A stretch of 64,000 nucleotides of DNA from Phytopythium helicoides (lineage: Eukaryota; Oomycota; Peronosporomycetes; Pythiales; Pythiaceae): positions 372,001 through 436,000 of the forward strand of contig JANFNE010000002.1 of the NCBI GenBank assembly GCA_024867545.1, written 5' to 3'. The stretch's first letter is position 1. Each line of letters begins with the position of its first letter. The notes beneath the pieces were generated by a model that did not search any database, was not told the origin of the DNA, and was given only the letters and a program-made list of their open reading frames with translations. Shown in pieces: positions 33,285 through 45,000 of the stretch. Made by a program: the position numbers and the translations under genes.

Positions 33285-34819
33285 TTAGGCATTGACCTGA
33301 TCTAGCAGAGTAGTTGTGGACGATAGCGTAGCTTCGAGGAGAAAGAGGTTCGTAGTCGAAGAAGTATCTTCGGCCAGCTTCTGCTCGAGACGCCGCTGAA
33401 TTCGGTGGCATAAAGTACTCAGAGACCCAGCTTGGTGATGTACGCCCGTCATGTTTCCTTTGTCTCTGATGAGTAGGAAACGTAACAAGCTAAGGCAGCT
33501 AGCGATGAGGTCCGCATGGAGAACGAGGTCACGCTCCGCCGCAAGAGTTAGCACGTCATTGACTAAATCAACGATTGCACTTGATGTGTAGGCTGGTACA
33601 GCACAAATCTGTGAGAATAGCCAAATCCAGAGTTACACACATAAACAAAGAACTTACGAGTAGTCGTGAGCATTTCTTGCTGCCACGAAAGAACAGCGTC
33701 GGACCGCACCGAGTCGATCAGCACAGCAGATACATTCGCGTAAGGGCATTTCAGTGCAAGCTTTGTTAGAAACCAAAACCTGTATAGATGTCAGGATCAA
33801 GTGTTAGATGCTGGCTTCGTGTGAAAGATTCCAAGCACAGGGATCTCACCGATCATTCGCATTGATCGAGGCTATCAACAATCGAAACACCGCAAGGGAA
33901 GCGGTTCGTTCTGTCGCATTTGGAAACGACACCATCGCGCTTGTCATTCCCTGAACTATCGGGTCGATCCAGTTTCGCTCTTGAAAACCTGAACCGCCAC
34001 AAAGCCGAAGTGAGAAACAACGCAAACGCTTGGGTTAGAATCTGTGAAGCTATGAAGTAACCAACGAGATGCGAAGAGGTGAAAGGAATCTGCATGTGCA
34101 TCGTTGCTGTCCACTTTGCAACGCACTGTTTGCGGTGGACAACGAGTGAGGAAGGATTGAAGAAGCTTAAATCCCTTTACTCGAGTCTACGAGGAAAATA
34201 ACGATGAGTGTGTCAGTAAGCACCCATGCAATGTGATCGAGTTCGTACACACCTCTAGATGCTCGTCAACAATCATGGTGTGGGCATACGCAGACACGAA
34301 AAAGAGAGCTGACTGCGGAGCGAGGACAGGAGCGAGAAGAGGTTCTCGGAAAGAGAGGTTGAGTGATTCGTCGCCAAATAGTGAGTATGTCAGCACGGCG
34401 ACACCGCGTGTAGCCCAAGATGCAAAGGAAAACTCTTGGCCCGAGTCGCTCAAGAAATAGAGGTAGTCAGATAGTCCCCAGGAATGACCGATTCGCTGGG
34501 CTACCCAAAGGGCATCCTCTCGCTCGGTCTCATCGTCTTCATCTCCCTCATCGTCATCCACATCATCATCAGCACCCGATCGAACTTCGTCATCATCGCT
34601 CGTCTCGGAGTCGCTTTCAAAGTTCGGAAGTAATGCGCGGCGGCAAAACGACAGCTCCTCGCGGAATCGCAGCGTTGCCAGGATAATGTGCGTGGGGACT
34701 TTGCAAGCACAAATTGCGGTCACCAAACGCCCTCGCAATGCGGCATGCTTAGCCGAGAAGATCTCTTGATAGTCCATCACGCCCAACAAGTACAGAAGCA
34801 TCGCAACGATCGTTCCTCG
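33285..34819 (-). pseudogene. 5'-truncated glomulin/ALF4-like copy
   Basis: Matches exons 3-7 of the gene at 21984-23962. Exons 1 and 2 are absent because the inverted duplication begins within intron 2. The AG before exon 3 has become AC (GATACAC before CGAGGAACG). Exon 3 (about 34819-34253) and the last exon (about 33592-33285) remain open, with mostly silent changes, so decay is recent. Without a start exon it is unlikely to make the full protein. Confidence 0.8.
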
Positions 34820-35015
34820 GTGTATCATAATCAATCAGCAGTGAAATCGCCAAAATCCAACACCCTCTCGATATCTGTGACCAATAATTACCTTCAAAAC
34901 CACGTCTACCTAATGAGAGAGCATGCTTTGTATAATATTTTTAATACTAAACGATACTTTGCCGAGCTATCCAAAGTTTCCACCACTCAACGCCTGCCGC
35001 AGTCTTGGCTTCATC

Positions 35016-36512
35016 ATGGCGGACCTCTCGCGCTATGGCTCGTCGGGCGCACATACAGTGGAGGGAAACGTGGCAGGGAGGCGCGCGGCGCAGCTGAGCA
35101 AGGCGCGCGAGCAGCAGCAGCGCGAGTTCGAGCAGAAGAAGAGCGAGCTGCAGCGCGCGGGCGAGCGCGGCGCGCGCATCGACCAGAACTTTGAGTCGCA
35201 CCGCGGGGACGACGAGGCCGAGTTCAAGGTCGGCTGGGGCTTCGGTTTCGAGAGGATGGCGGGCTGCTGACGGTGTGGTATGGCGTGCTGCAGCGCCAGA
35301 CGGTTGGGCTCGTCACGGCCGAGGAGTTCCGGCAGAAGCGCGAGAATTTGAGCCGCAAGGAGCTCGTTGAGGACGAGTGCGTGCTTCGTGACGTTGCTAC
35401 AAGGTGTTGGAGTTTGCGCTGATCGTGGCGTTGGGTTGATAGACGGGATGAGCCGGTGAAGGAGGTGAAGAAGAAGAAGAAGCGCAAGACGCCGAAGGTC
35501 GGTCCGCTGTCGTTCGACCTGGACGAGGGCGAGGAGGACGGCGGCTTGGATGTGGTTGTCACCAAGAAGCGGAAAAAGAGCATCAAGAACCCGGACGTGG
35601 ACACGGACTTTTTGCCGGACAGAGAGCGTGAGAAGGAAGAGGCGCTCGAGCGGAAGCGCCTGCGAGCAGAGTGGGAGGCCGAGCAGGAGCGGATCAAGAG
35701 TGCGTGGGCTCGCTTTTTACATTGCCAGCACTTCCTTAGACTGACGATGAGCTTGTTGCCGCGCGCAGATGAGAATGTAACTGTCACGTACAGTTACTGG
35801 GATGGATCGGGCCATCGCCGCGAGATCACTGTACGACCAATCGATGTGAAGGAATTGTTTCTTGCTCAATACTAACAGAGTGCTTGGTTCAGATTCCCAA
35901 AAAGACGACCATCGGCAAGTACCTAGAGCAGGTCAAGCAGCAATTGGTGTCCGAGTTTGCAGAGCTACGCGGTGTGAGCTCGGACAATCTCCTCTACATC
36001 AAGGAAGACCTGATCATCCCGCATGTAAGTGCCCATCAGGGTCGCTTCGTAGCGCTGACAACCTGCTCACGAGTCTCGCTCATTACACCAGAATTACTCG
36101 TTCTACGATCTGATCGTCACCAAAGCTCGTGGCAAGAGTGGCCCTCTTTTCCACTTTGACGTCCACGATGACGTGCGCCTCATCAACGATACCCGCGTCG
36201 AGAAGGATGAGGTAAGAAGATGCATTTGGTGCCCGGTGACGAAGGTCAACTGGGAGATTAAACAATGTTGTGCTCGTGTTTTGCAACCAGTCTCACCCCG
36301 GAAAAGTGGTCGAGCGGCACTGGTACGAGAAGAACAAGCACATTTTCCCTGCCAGTCGCTGGGAGGTGGTACGTTATTTCTGCTTCAGACTTTTGTAGAT
36401 TCCTATAAATTCGTAGGTTGTGTCTGACCTGCTCTCCTTCACGCAGTACGACCCCAACGTCAAGCGGGACAAGTACACCATCCACGGCGACGAGGTGACC
36501 AAGAAAAAGTAG
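35016..36512 (+). CDS. FAM50: FAM50/XAP5 family nuclear protein
   Basis: Eight exons join in phase: 35016-35228, 35294-35376, 35443-35699, 35769-35830, 35893-36024, 36092-36211, 36291-36368 and 36447-36512, giving 336 residues, close to the family length. The C-terminal half is very strongly conserved: [74 protein letters not shown] and [13 protein letters not shown] Lys-rich nuclear-localisation stretch lies mid-protein. FAM50/XAP5 proteins associate with spliceosomes and affect transcription and circadian output in plants. The first donor (GTCGGC) is unusual but gives the right frame. The palindrome ends about 150 bp upstream. Confidence 0.96.
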
Positions 36513-36743
36513 CATCAAGTCACTGCTGCCAAATGCCAATTGATTTCCGCTTCGTCCATGACGCACATCCAATGTGAGCAATCAAATCGCGCGATCTCCC
36601 CACTCGCCACCTGTTCTTGCCTACAAATTCCAAGTACAGCATACCGGTATTTCCACTGCCGCGCGGCCACAAACAGCCCCAAGCAGAAAGCGTCACTCCC
36701 CAAGTACATAGCTTCCCCCCAAGCAGCTCTCTCACCTTCCAAA

Positions 36744-37607
36744 ATGGTGCTCGCCCTCCAGCGCTCGCTGCTGCGCTCCGCCGCTTCCACGCGCGGGCGC
36801 TCGATGCTGCTGCACCAGCAGCGCAAGGCCGAGAAGCACACGCACACGCTGGTGCTGATCCGCCACGGCGAGAGCGAGTGGAACAAGCAGAACCGCTTCA
36901 CGGGCTGGTACGACGTGCAGCTTTCGGACAAGGGCAACAAGGAGGCGGCCGCGGCCGGCGCGCTGCTGGCCAAGGAGGGCTACACGTTCGACGTGGCGTA
37001 CACGTCGTACCTCAAGCGCGCGATCCGCACGCTGTGGCACGTGCTCGAGCAAACGGACCGCATGTGGATCCCGGTGCACAAGACGTGGCGCCTGAACGAG
37101 CGCCACTACGGCGCGCTCACGGGGCTCGACAAGAAGGAGACGGTCGACAAGCACGGCGCCGAGCAGGTGCTCGTCTGGCGCCGCAGCTACGACATCCCGC
37201 CGCCGCAGCTCGACACGAGCAGCGAGTACTACCCGGGCAACGACGTGCGCTACGCCGATGTGCCCAAGGAGGACCTGCCGCTCAGCGAGTCGCTCGAGCT
37301 CACGGCCGAGCGCGTGCTGCCCGAGTGGAACAGCAGCATCGTGCCAAGCATCAAGGCCGGCAAGAACGTGCTCGTGGCCGCCCACGGCAACAGCCTGCGC
37401 GCGCTCGTCAAGCACCTCGACAACATCTCGGAGAGCGAGATCACGGACCTCAATATCCCCACGGGCGTGCCGCTCGTCTACCACCTGGACGAGAACCTCA
37501 AGCCCATCCCACACAAGGACGCCATCGCGCCGCTCACGGCCTTCTACCTCGGCAACCAGGACGAGATCCGCCAGCGCATCCTCGGCGTCAAGAACCAGAC
37601 CAAGTAA
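36744..37607 (+). CDS. Phosphoglycerate mutase, cofactor-dependent, mitochondrial-type
   Basis: Intronless, 287 residues. The N-terminal ~32 residues ([18 protein letters not shown]...) are Arg/Ser-rich without acids, a mitochondrial presequence that bacterial and animal enzymes lack. The catalytic [18 protein letters not shown] motif holds the phospho-His; [18 protein letters not shown] and [10 protein letters not shown] complete the active site. It interconverts 3- and 2-phosphoglycerate. In stramenopiles the pay-off half of glycolysis is known to occur also in mitochondria, and this gene fits that pattern. Very G+C-rich third positions suggest high expression. Confidence 0.96.
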   Translation: MVLALQRSLLRSAASTRGRSMLLHQQRKAEKHTHTLVLIRHGESEWNKQNRFTGWYDVQLSDKGNKEAAAAGALLAKEGYTFDVAYTSYLKRAIRTLWHVLEQTDRMWIPVHKTWRLNERHYGALTGLDKKETVDKHGAEQVLVWRRSYDIPPPQLDTSSEYYPGNDVRYADVPKEDLPLSESLELTAERVLPEWNSSIVPSIKAGKNVLVAAHGNSLRALVKHLDNISESEITDLNIPTGVPLVYHLDENLKPIPHKDAIAPLTAFYLGNQDEIRQRILGVKNQTK

Positions 37608-37929
37608 GCAGCAGCTAGGCGGTCTTCAGCCCGCGCTTCAGCTGTTGCCATTATGCTTGTAGATAGCTAGCGTGGAAATGTGTTGCACCGAGCGGAATAC
37701 ATCCACGCATTATCTGCAGATGGAGCTCATCGTACGACGACACCGCCATCACAAACTACAGAGCACCATTTACTTGGCCGTGCACGTCTTTCTTTGTTTA
37801 GCTACGCAGCTGATGCCCAGCTTGATGTCTCGACAGCTACGCCTGGACAGCGAGCGCGCGAGACTGGCACTAGTGTACTGACAGCTCGACGCTAAGCTCC
37901 CCGCGATCCTGCCGCCCCGCGCGTGAGGT
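37608..37929. other. Intergenic, convergent 3' ends
   Basis: Separates the convergent ends of the phosphoglycerate mutase and E2 genes. A 69-codon frame here lacks coding features. No other feature is seen. Confidence 0.5.
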
Positions 37930-38733
37930 CTAGATGTCCTCCTGGGACTTGCGCACGATCCGGCGGCAGTGCTTCTTGAACGCGTCCTTGTCGTTCCGCC
38001 ACTCGACCTAGGCGTCGTTCAGGGGGAATACGTAAGCGACATGCTCAATGCAATCTCTTGCCAAACCACTAGAATGCAAACAACTACGCACCGCGGCGTC
38101 AATGTTGGCAGGGGAGTCATCGTTGGGGTCCGAGAGCATTGAGATAACCGAGACAAGGATGGACTCGACGCCCAGGATCGGGCGCCACCGCTCGTCGGCC
38201 GTCTCCTGCTGGTTCAGCTGGTCCTCTCCAGGCGGGTGCAGGATGGAAATGCACACGACGCCGTTCGAGTAGACTGCGAGGATGGCGCAGCGCTCTTCAA
38301 TGTCAGCTGGCTGCTAGCAATCAACCGATCGACGACCCGCGCGCTCACGCACCGTTGGGGTGCCACATCTCCGACTTGAAGGTCATCTTGGGGGGCATGT
38401 TGGGGAAGTTGGGGGGAAACTCGAGCACGGCCTTGAAGAAGCCGCCCTCGTACAGCGTGTCGGGCGGGCCCACGAGCAGGATCTCCCAGTTGAAGATGTT
38501 CTCGTCGTCGCCCAGGCCCACGGACACGCCCTCGGGCGGGTTGCGGCTCATCTCTGCGAGCCGCAACAGCAGCAGCAGCAGCAACAGATCGCGTCACAGA
38601 GAGCGTCAGAAGGCGGCCAGCGGCTCGTTGGAACGCCCGGAAAGCGCCCGACTCGGCCCGACACCAACGAGCAGCACGCACCCAGGAACTGTCTCCGCAG
38701 AAGCTCGCGCGCGTAGTCCGTCGCGCCCGCCAT
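37930..38733 (-). CDS. Ubiquitin-conjugating enzyme E2, UBE2G/UBC7 type
   Basis: Four exons on the minus strand, 38733-38682, 38553-38353, 38273-38092 and 38007-37930, join in phase to 170 residues, the family length. Diagnostic parts are [31 protein letters not shown], and [13 protein letters not shown] with the active-site Cys ~92, followed by the insertion typical of UBC7/UBE2G and cell-division-cycle E2s, then [22 protein letters not shown]7/UBE2G2 enzymes build K48 chains in ER-associated degradation; UBE2G1 acts on cytosolic targets. Which of the two this is cannot be decided. Intron 1 holds a short CAG/CTG repeat. Confidence 0.96.
38565..38587. repeat. CAG/CTG trinucleotide microsatellite in E2 intron 1
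   Basis: A run of CAG units with CAA interruptions directly upstream (on the minus strand) of the exon 2 acceptor of the E2 gene. Length changes here could affect the acceptor tract. Confidence 0.8.
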
Positions 38734-39083
38734 CGCTCGTGCGTTTCCCCTCGCGCCTTTCTCCCCCGCGAAGTCTTTAGTGTACTGCCGGCGTTTCTCG
38801 CCGACCTTCTAGACAACACCTTCGATCGGGTAGAACCCAAACACCCAGTGACTGGTGTGCATGCGTTGGTTTTATCTACCAATAAGTTGGTATAGCGAGG
38901 AAAAACACAATGATGAAACTGTTTTTTTTTTTTTAGTTTGTCCACTTTGACCTGCTTTGATACCCCTACGGTGGCTCACTCATGGGAGCTCCATGACATG
39001 ACATGGACGCGAGGCAGTGAGCTGCGAGCGCTTCTACGTCTACAGTACAGTGTAACGGCGGCGGCAGGGCGGGCTGGAGACGA
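38734..39083. other. Intergenic, 350 bp
   Basis: Contains the E2 promoter region and the 3' flank of the transporter gene. A T-tract near 38922-38935 stands out. A 96-codon plus-strand frame from 38938 overlaps the transporter end and is not considered a gene. Confidence 0.45.
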
Positions 39084-40367
39084 TCACCGACCTTTCTCGA
39101 TGCGGATCTCGGACAGCGAGCTGATGGTGCTTCTCGTGACACCACCACTTCCGACGCTGGCAGGAGCGATGATTGGTCCCTTGGCAGCTGCATCGCGCTC
39201 GATGCGCGACGCCGTGTTGAAAAAGTAGACGCCGAAGATCACGAGGGCCATGCCGATCCAGTTGAGCGGCGTCACGATCTCGCCGTAGCGGTAGATCGAC
39301 AGCACGATGATGAGCGCGCGCTTGACGCAGTTGGCCACGCTGTGCGTCACTGGTGACACGAGGCTCATAAGCATGTACGCAAAGGCGCTCTGCAGGTAAA
39401 ACCCGAGGCCGGCGACTGTCAGCAGCGCAAACACGTAGACCGGCGAGTTCTCGCCCTTGGCTGACTCGATAATCTCCTCGCGAGGCGACGAGATCCAGTT
39501 GTATGCGATGAACATGAGCTGCATCGCGACGGCAATGAGACTCGTGTACAGCTGGAGCTGCGAAACGCTGTAGATACCACAATAGCAATGTCAGATTTTG
39601 CTTTCACTCGTCGCGCTCTGAATGCAAGCAATACGTACGTGTAGGACCGATTGAGAAGGCGCTTGGTGAGCACGTTCTGAATGCAGTCGACGCAGTTGGA
39701 CATGAGCGCGGCGATGAAGCCAATGATGTGGAAGGACGCGTCCGACAAGCTGCAGAACACGAGACCCAGGACGATGGGCACGAGGGACGTGTTCACGCGC
39801 CAGCCCGTGCGCTGGCCAAGCAGGATGTACGTCAACACGACCGTGAAGAATGGCGCGGACGACTTGATGGTCTCTGCAGTTCACCAACCGCATCAAAAGT
39901 TAGTTGACGTGGGCGAGCACAACTTGACCCGCACAGCGTGACGTACGCGTGAAGGATACGGCGATGTACTTGAGCGCCGTGAGTCCCAGCAGCACGGTCA
40001 GGATGCGCACGCCGCCGAGCACGACCATGTCCTTGAGCCCTCCGCCGTTGACGACCTTGAGCATGCCCCTCTTGCAGGCGTCCCAGCCGACGAGGTACAC
40101 CTCAGAGGCGAGGCCGCAGATGACCGACATGCCGAGCTGCGCGAGCGACAAGTAGTTGGAGTCGATCTGGAGCTTGGCCACGACGTAGCGGTTCGTCCAG
40201 AGCGTGATGAGGCTCAGCAGGTACCAGGCTGCGTGCAGTCCACTCGCGCGTTTAGCTCACCAGAGCCGCCTCATGAACCGCAACTTGGACGCACCGGTGA
40301 TGCAGATGGCCACCTTGTGGTCGGTCGAGAGCGAGGGCACCATGGGCTTCTCGTCGGCCGCTCCCAT
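39084..40367 (-). CDS. TPT/nucleotide-sugar transporter family protein (SLC35E-like)
   Basis: Four exons on the minus strand, 40367-40295, 40228-39947, 39873-39639 and 39567-39084, join in phase to 357 residues. About ten hydrophobic segments are present. Family hallmarks are the N-terminal WYLLSLITLWTNRYVV, then AVSFT followed by QTIKSSAPFFTVVLTYILLG, SNCVDCIQNVLTKRLLNRSY, and a C-terminal helix pair ending GMALVIFGVYFFNTAS. The TPT family moves phosphorylated C3-C6 compounds or nucleotide sugars across Golgi, ER or plastid-derived membranes. An oomycete member most likely sits in the secretory pathway; the substrate is unknown. Confidence 0.92.
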
Positions 40368-40766
40368 GCTGCGGCGCTCGCTCCCTCGGCTCGCGATCGG
40401 CAACAGCTATCGGTCGACTGACGTCGGCGCTTTTCCGAAGGGATCCCGCGTGAAGTAGCGGCCCCGTGCTACTTTGGCGCGCTGAAGTGGTTACTTCAGG
40501 TGAACTGGATTCACGACTGGTCCAATGGGACGACGCCTGGGACAGCTTTTTACACCAATGAGAGCGCAACAGTTGGCGGAAAAGAGGATGTCTGGCTACA
40601 TGGCTACACTTTGGTGGAGGCGCACCAAAATTAGCAGCCAGATGCACGGAGCAGCTCGTCCTCCGCTCAATTGGTGCGCCGACACGTGAGAATGCTGGTG
40701 TGACTTCTGTTGCCAACTGGAACTGCCTTGTTGAGTCACTGCTGTTATTGGTGATTGGAGCCCGCA
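40368..40766. promoter_or_regulatory. Divergent intergenic region, TPT transporter / orphan basic protein
   Basis: About 400 bp between divergent start codons. CCAAT-type sites (GGTCCAATGG near 40520 and CACCAATGAG near 40553) are visible. No gene is seen. Confidence 0.45.
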
Positions 40767-41893
40767 ATGGGCGCCAAGAGCTCCAAGACCAAGCCGGCGC
40801 AGCCGGATACAGTTGTGGAGAGCTTCAACGTCGACGACTGCAGCGACGACACGACGAGTACGAGCAGCAAGCGGACACGGACAAGCTCAGGCAAGAGAGT
40901 TTTGAACTCTGGAGGTGTCGTCAAGGAGATTTGGAGTACCAAGGAACCACCGCCGAGCCGACCCACGTCGATGGCGTCGCCGCCTCCGAGCCCCAAGAAG
41001 CGCATGGAGCTTCAGGTCTCCTCGGACGAGGACTCGGACGCTGGACATAGCACTAGGATGCTCACGAAGAAAAAGTCGCGCAAGAAGAAGCGGAAAGGAT
41101 CCGGAGATAATGCCTCGCCACAAAAGGGCAGCAGCATCAAGCTGAACGAGGTGCAGGTCGTCAAGCGACCGCCGGGCGACATTTCGCCTGAGCGGCACCA
41201 AAGGTTCGAGCAGATCAAGGTCGCGTACTCGATGCGAGATACAACCTCACGGAATTTGGATACGCCCTCTCCGTCTCGTGCTGAGAGCAAGGCCGAGTCG
41301 ATGGCGCGCTTCTTTGGACGCGATTCAAAGACCCCTGCTCCTGCACCACCGGGAGGCTCTAGCTCGAACATGTCGACCCACTCCAAGACTGAAGACACCA
41401 TCAACTCAGCTAGACCGCCTAGCAGCACCACCATACGACCGCGTAGCGGATGCCACTCGTTTAAAGGGAGTGACTCTAATCTTCGCGTACAGGTACGAGT
41501 GCGTTTGGTGTTTTTGGCTTTGCTTTATGCCGCTCAATCTGAACGTGGCGTATCATGACCCAGACCCCATCTTCTCGCGGCCAGCAGAACAAAGACGAGC
41601 AGGAGCTTCAGTTTCATGCGCACTACTCGGACCAAGACTCGACCGAGCTCCTCGACATCGACGACCTGGAGCGCGAAGAGTCCGTTTTTGACTCGCGCTT
41701 GACTGAGTTTTCGGCGCCGCGAGCGACCTTAACGCCCGCCAGCAAGGCCCTCGACGCCTCTAAATCGACGGAATCTCGCTCTGCATCACTCCCAACACCT
41801 CAGCCGCCGTGCCGGCCCTCTCCAGCCCACAGTCTGCGGCTCGACGACGCCGATGAGTCCTTCATGAGCGCCATCCTACACGACGACACATAG
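40767..41893 (+). CDS. Ser/Lys-rich orphan protein with N-myristoylation-type start, 351 aa
   Basis: Exons 40767-41492 and 41564-41893 join in phase 0 across a 71 bp intron (GTACGA...CCCAG). The start MGAKSSKTK fits the N-myristoylation consensus (Gly2, Ser6, Lys7). The rest is disordered in appearance: Ser/Pro/Lys-rich, with basic runs (TKKKSRKKKRKGSG) and later acidic segments (TELLDIDDLEREES). It could be a membrane-tethered adaptor or a kinase target. No domain is recognised. An alternative acceptor a few codons downstream would shorten exon 2. Confidence 0.7.
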
Positions 41894-42090
41894 CTTGAAT
41901 TTTGTCTAAGATCGCAACTTGGCTGGAAAATCAAATTTCACACGTCACACATTTTACCGGGTAGTCATTCATCTAGTCATTCTTTTGTGAGCCAATCGAG
42001 AAAATAACGAAAAAAAGGATCCCCTCCTCGTCAAGCAAGGAGAAAGGCGGGGCAAAGGGAAGCCGAGAAGCTCGAGAGGGGGTGACGGCC

Positions 42091-45000
42091 ATGGCGCAGT
42101 GGCGGCGCTTTGCGTTCTTCGACAAGGAGGTGCTCAAGGACGGCAATGGTCCGTGGATGAAGGTGCGCCCTCTCTCGCTCTCTGGCGGTCGCTGTGGGCT
42201 GCGCTGTGCGGGTTTTTAATCAGGTCGCGTTCGGTTTTCGTCTAGGGCGTGGACATCACGTCCATGAGCGCGAACCGAGGCATGATCTGCGTGGGCGACG
42301 CCGACGGCTTCGTGCACCTGGCCAACCGCCAGCTGGAGGCGCGCAAGTTCCAGGCGCACGAGCACTTTGTCTCGCACGTCGTCATGGTGAGGAGGAGTGC
42401 ATTGGCTGGAGAATTATGATGAAGACTTCTGAAGGTGCTGACGGATTCGGGCAGATGAAACGCAGCAACGTGCTGGTGACGGTCGGCGATGGCATCGACC
42501 CGCGCAGCGAGGAGGTCAGGGCGCAGTCCAGGGCGGTGGCCGAGGCGGGCCGCTCAGCCAACGCAGAGGAGGTTTGGAGACGCTTTGCACCATGTTACAA
42601 GGTAGTGGCTTCAGTGCTAACCATTCCTGCTGTGCCTTTAGGTCTACACGCCCAAGCAATCGGGAGCGAGCACGGCGGTGGTGCGGTTCTGGCGCACGGA
42701 CCAGCAAGATCGCGACGGCAAGCCTAAACTGCTCCAGCAAATCCCCATCTTTGCCAAGAAGGTGAGTCAACTCTTTGCTTGTTAGTTTTTTTGTGGAGCG
42801 ATGTCTAATGGCCTCTTCTCTGTGTATCATAGTACCCTGAGGAGGCGGTGACCGCTTTTGCCGTGCACGACGATGTCAGTCAGTTTGCTGTCGGTCTCAA
42901 GAACGGCGCGGTGATTTTGTTCCGCAGCGACCTTAAGCGCCGCTCGTCAGACCGCCCGCCGCACCTGCTGCAACCTGCTGGCCAATTCCCCGTTACGGCG
43001 CTTGCTTTTACGAGCAAACCCATCAACGCATCTGTCTCGTACGTGTTTGTGTATGCATCGACGCGGCGCGGATTGACGTGCTATCATTGCACGCATGACG
43101 ACCCTGCGGTCACAAAGGCTGCCGGAGGAGCGTCTGGTATGCCTCCTCGCGCGGTTGTTCTTGATGAACGTGGTGTCGACGCAAACTGCGCCTGTGTCAA
43201 CGATGAGGGAGAGCTTGCTGTCGGCCAGACTGACGCCGTATACTTCTACAACACGGAGGACCGCTCCGTCTGCTTTGGCTTCGAGGGCGAGAAGAAGTAC
43301 CTGAGCTTTTTCAAGCACTATCTGCTCGTTGCGCACGTTGACCCTCGTGGACGCCACCAAGTGAACGTGTATGATCTTCAAAACAAGTTCATCGCATTCA
43401 ATTGGACGCTTACCAGCGTCGGTGGGGGTGGAAAGGGCCCGATTGGTGGAGCGCGTCGACCTCCGCTCCCTCAGGGCAGTTCTCGCGGCGCTGCTGCTCC
43501 TGGCGCGCGCTTTGGTTTGGACGACATGGAAGAAATTCGCCATGTTGTGTCTGAATTCGGCGCAATCTTTGTGGTTTCGTCAGTTGGCCATGTGTATCGC
43601 CTCAGCGAAAAAGACACGACATCGAAGCTCGAGATTCTTTTCCGCAAGAACCTGTACTCGATTGCGATCTCGCTCGCCTTCAGCTCCAACTATGACATCA
43701 ACAGTATCATGGACATTTTCCGCATGTATGGCGACCATCTATACCAGAAGGGAGACTACGATGGCTCCCTGCGCCAGTATGTCCGCACGATCGGCCATGT
43801 GGAGCCGTCGTACGTGATTCGGCGCTTCCTCGATGCTCAGCGCATCCACAATCTGACGGCGTATCTTGAAGCTCTGCACGAGAAGGCTTTTGCCAACGCA
43901 GAACACACTACGCTACTGCTCAACTGCTACACCAAGCTCAAGGATGTCAAGAAGCTCGACAAGTTTATCCAGCTCGACGAAGTCGACCCCAGCAAGAAGG
44001 CGCGTACCGACCGCTCGACTAGCATGGCGGCATCAAATCCTCAAGATGACTCTAAGAAGGCGCGCGACTCGTTGCAACTGCAGCAGCAACACTTGAACTT
44101 CGATGTGGAAACGGCGATTAGTGTGCTGTGGGAAAACTACCCGAAGCACGCTCTGACGTTGGCGAGGAAGCATGAAGAGCATAGCTGGTACCTCAAGATT
44201 CAGTTGGATCGTATCAGCTATGTCGAGTCGGAAGACTCTGTGGCGCTGTCTGACAAGGAGAAGGAGCGCGTCGCGGATGCGCTAGAGTACATCAAGCACC
44301 TGAGCTTCTCGGAAGCAGACTCGAACCTTCGCAAGTACGGTCGCACGCTTGTGACCCATTTGCCTGGACCGACCACGGAGCTACTCAAGCAGCTGTGCAC
44401 TGGAAAGTTTGTTGCTGACAACCCGGGGCTCAAGTCGGATCCTGGAGACTTTTTGCATCTGTTCGTGTCCCACCGAGCCCAGCTGAAGGAGTTCTTGCAG
44501 TACATTGTCGAAGTCGAGACAGTTACCAACACATCGATTGGCAACACTTTGCTCGAGATGGTGTTGAGCGATGACGACGCTGAAGAAGTGAGCTTTGATG
44601 GGGAAGAGGGGGGATCTGACGAGAAACCTGCAAAGCAGCCAAGGACGCTGGAAGAAAAGGAAGATGCGGTGCTTCAGATTCTCGACAACCCGCGTGTCAA
44701 GTATGACGCCGACCACGCACTCATCCACTTGCAAATGCATGGAATGAAGAAGGGCAAGCGATACCTGTACAACAAGTTACATATGTACCACATGCTGGTG
44801 CAGTTCCACATTGAAGAGAATGACGACGAGAGCGTCTTGGACGAGGTTCGAAAGCACGGTGAGAAAGATCCGAATCTGTGGTCGCTCGCTCTGAAGTACT
44901 TCGCTGAGCGTGGACCTCGTCCGAAGGGAAGCGCTGCGTCTTCTGGCGAAGACTGGAGGGAGCTGAAGCAGCTCCTCGCGCTCATGGATGCGACACCGGT

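Larger units (their letters stand above)
28783..34864 (-). repeat. Right arm of the giant inverted repeat
   Basis: Inverted copy of 22389-28600. The inner ~3.4 kb is identical in every translated frame; the outer ~2.7 kb shows substitutions and a net indel of ~130 bp. The outer end stops about 150 bp before the FAM50 start codon. Confidence 0.93.

Noticed and set aside
22389..34864. Palindrome as an inverted-repeat transposon
   Set aside because: Arms contain ordinary cellular genes, no transposase or integrase frame is seen, and no target-site duplication could be recognised at the outer ends.
36732..37618. Long open frames in two other frames over the phosphoglycerate mutase
   Set aside because: Both are Arg/Ala/Gln-rich shadows of a conserved enzyme with intact active-site motifs in the chosen frame.
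38565..38587. CAG repeat as a coding polyglutamine tract
   Set aside because: It lies inside intron 1 of the E2 gene, which must be removed to keep the conserved E2 frame.
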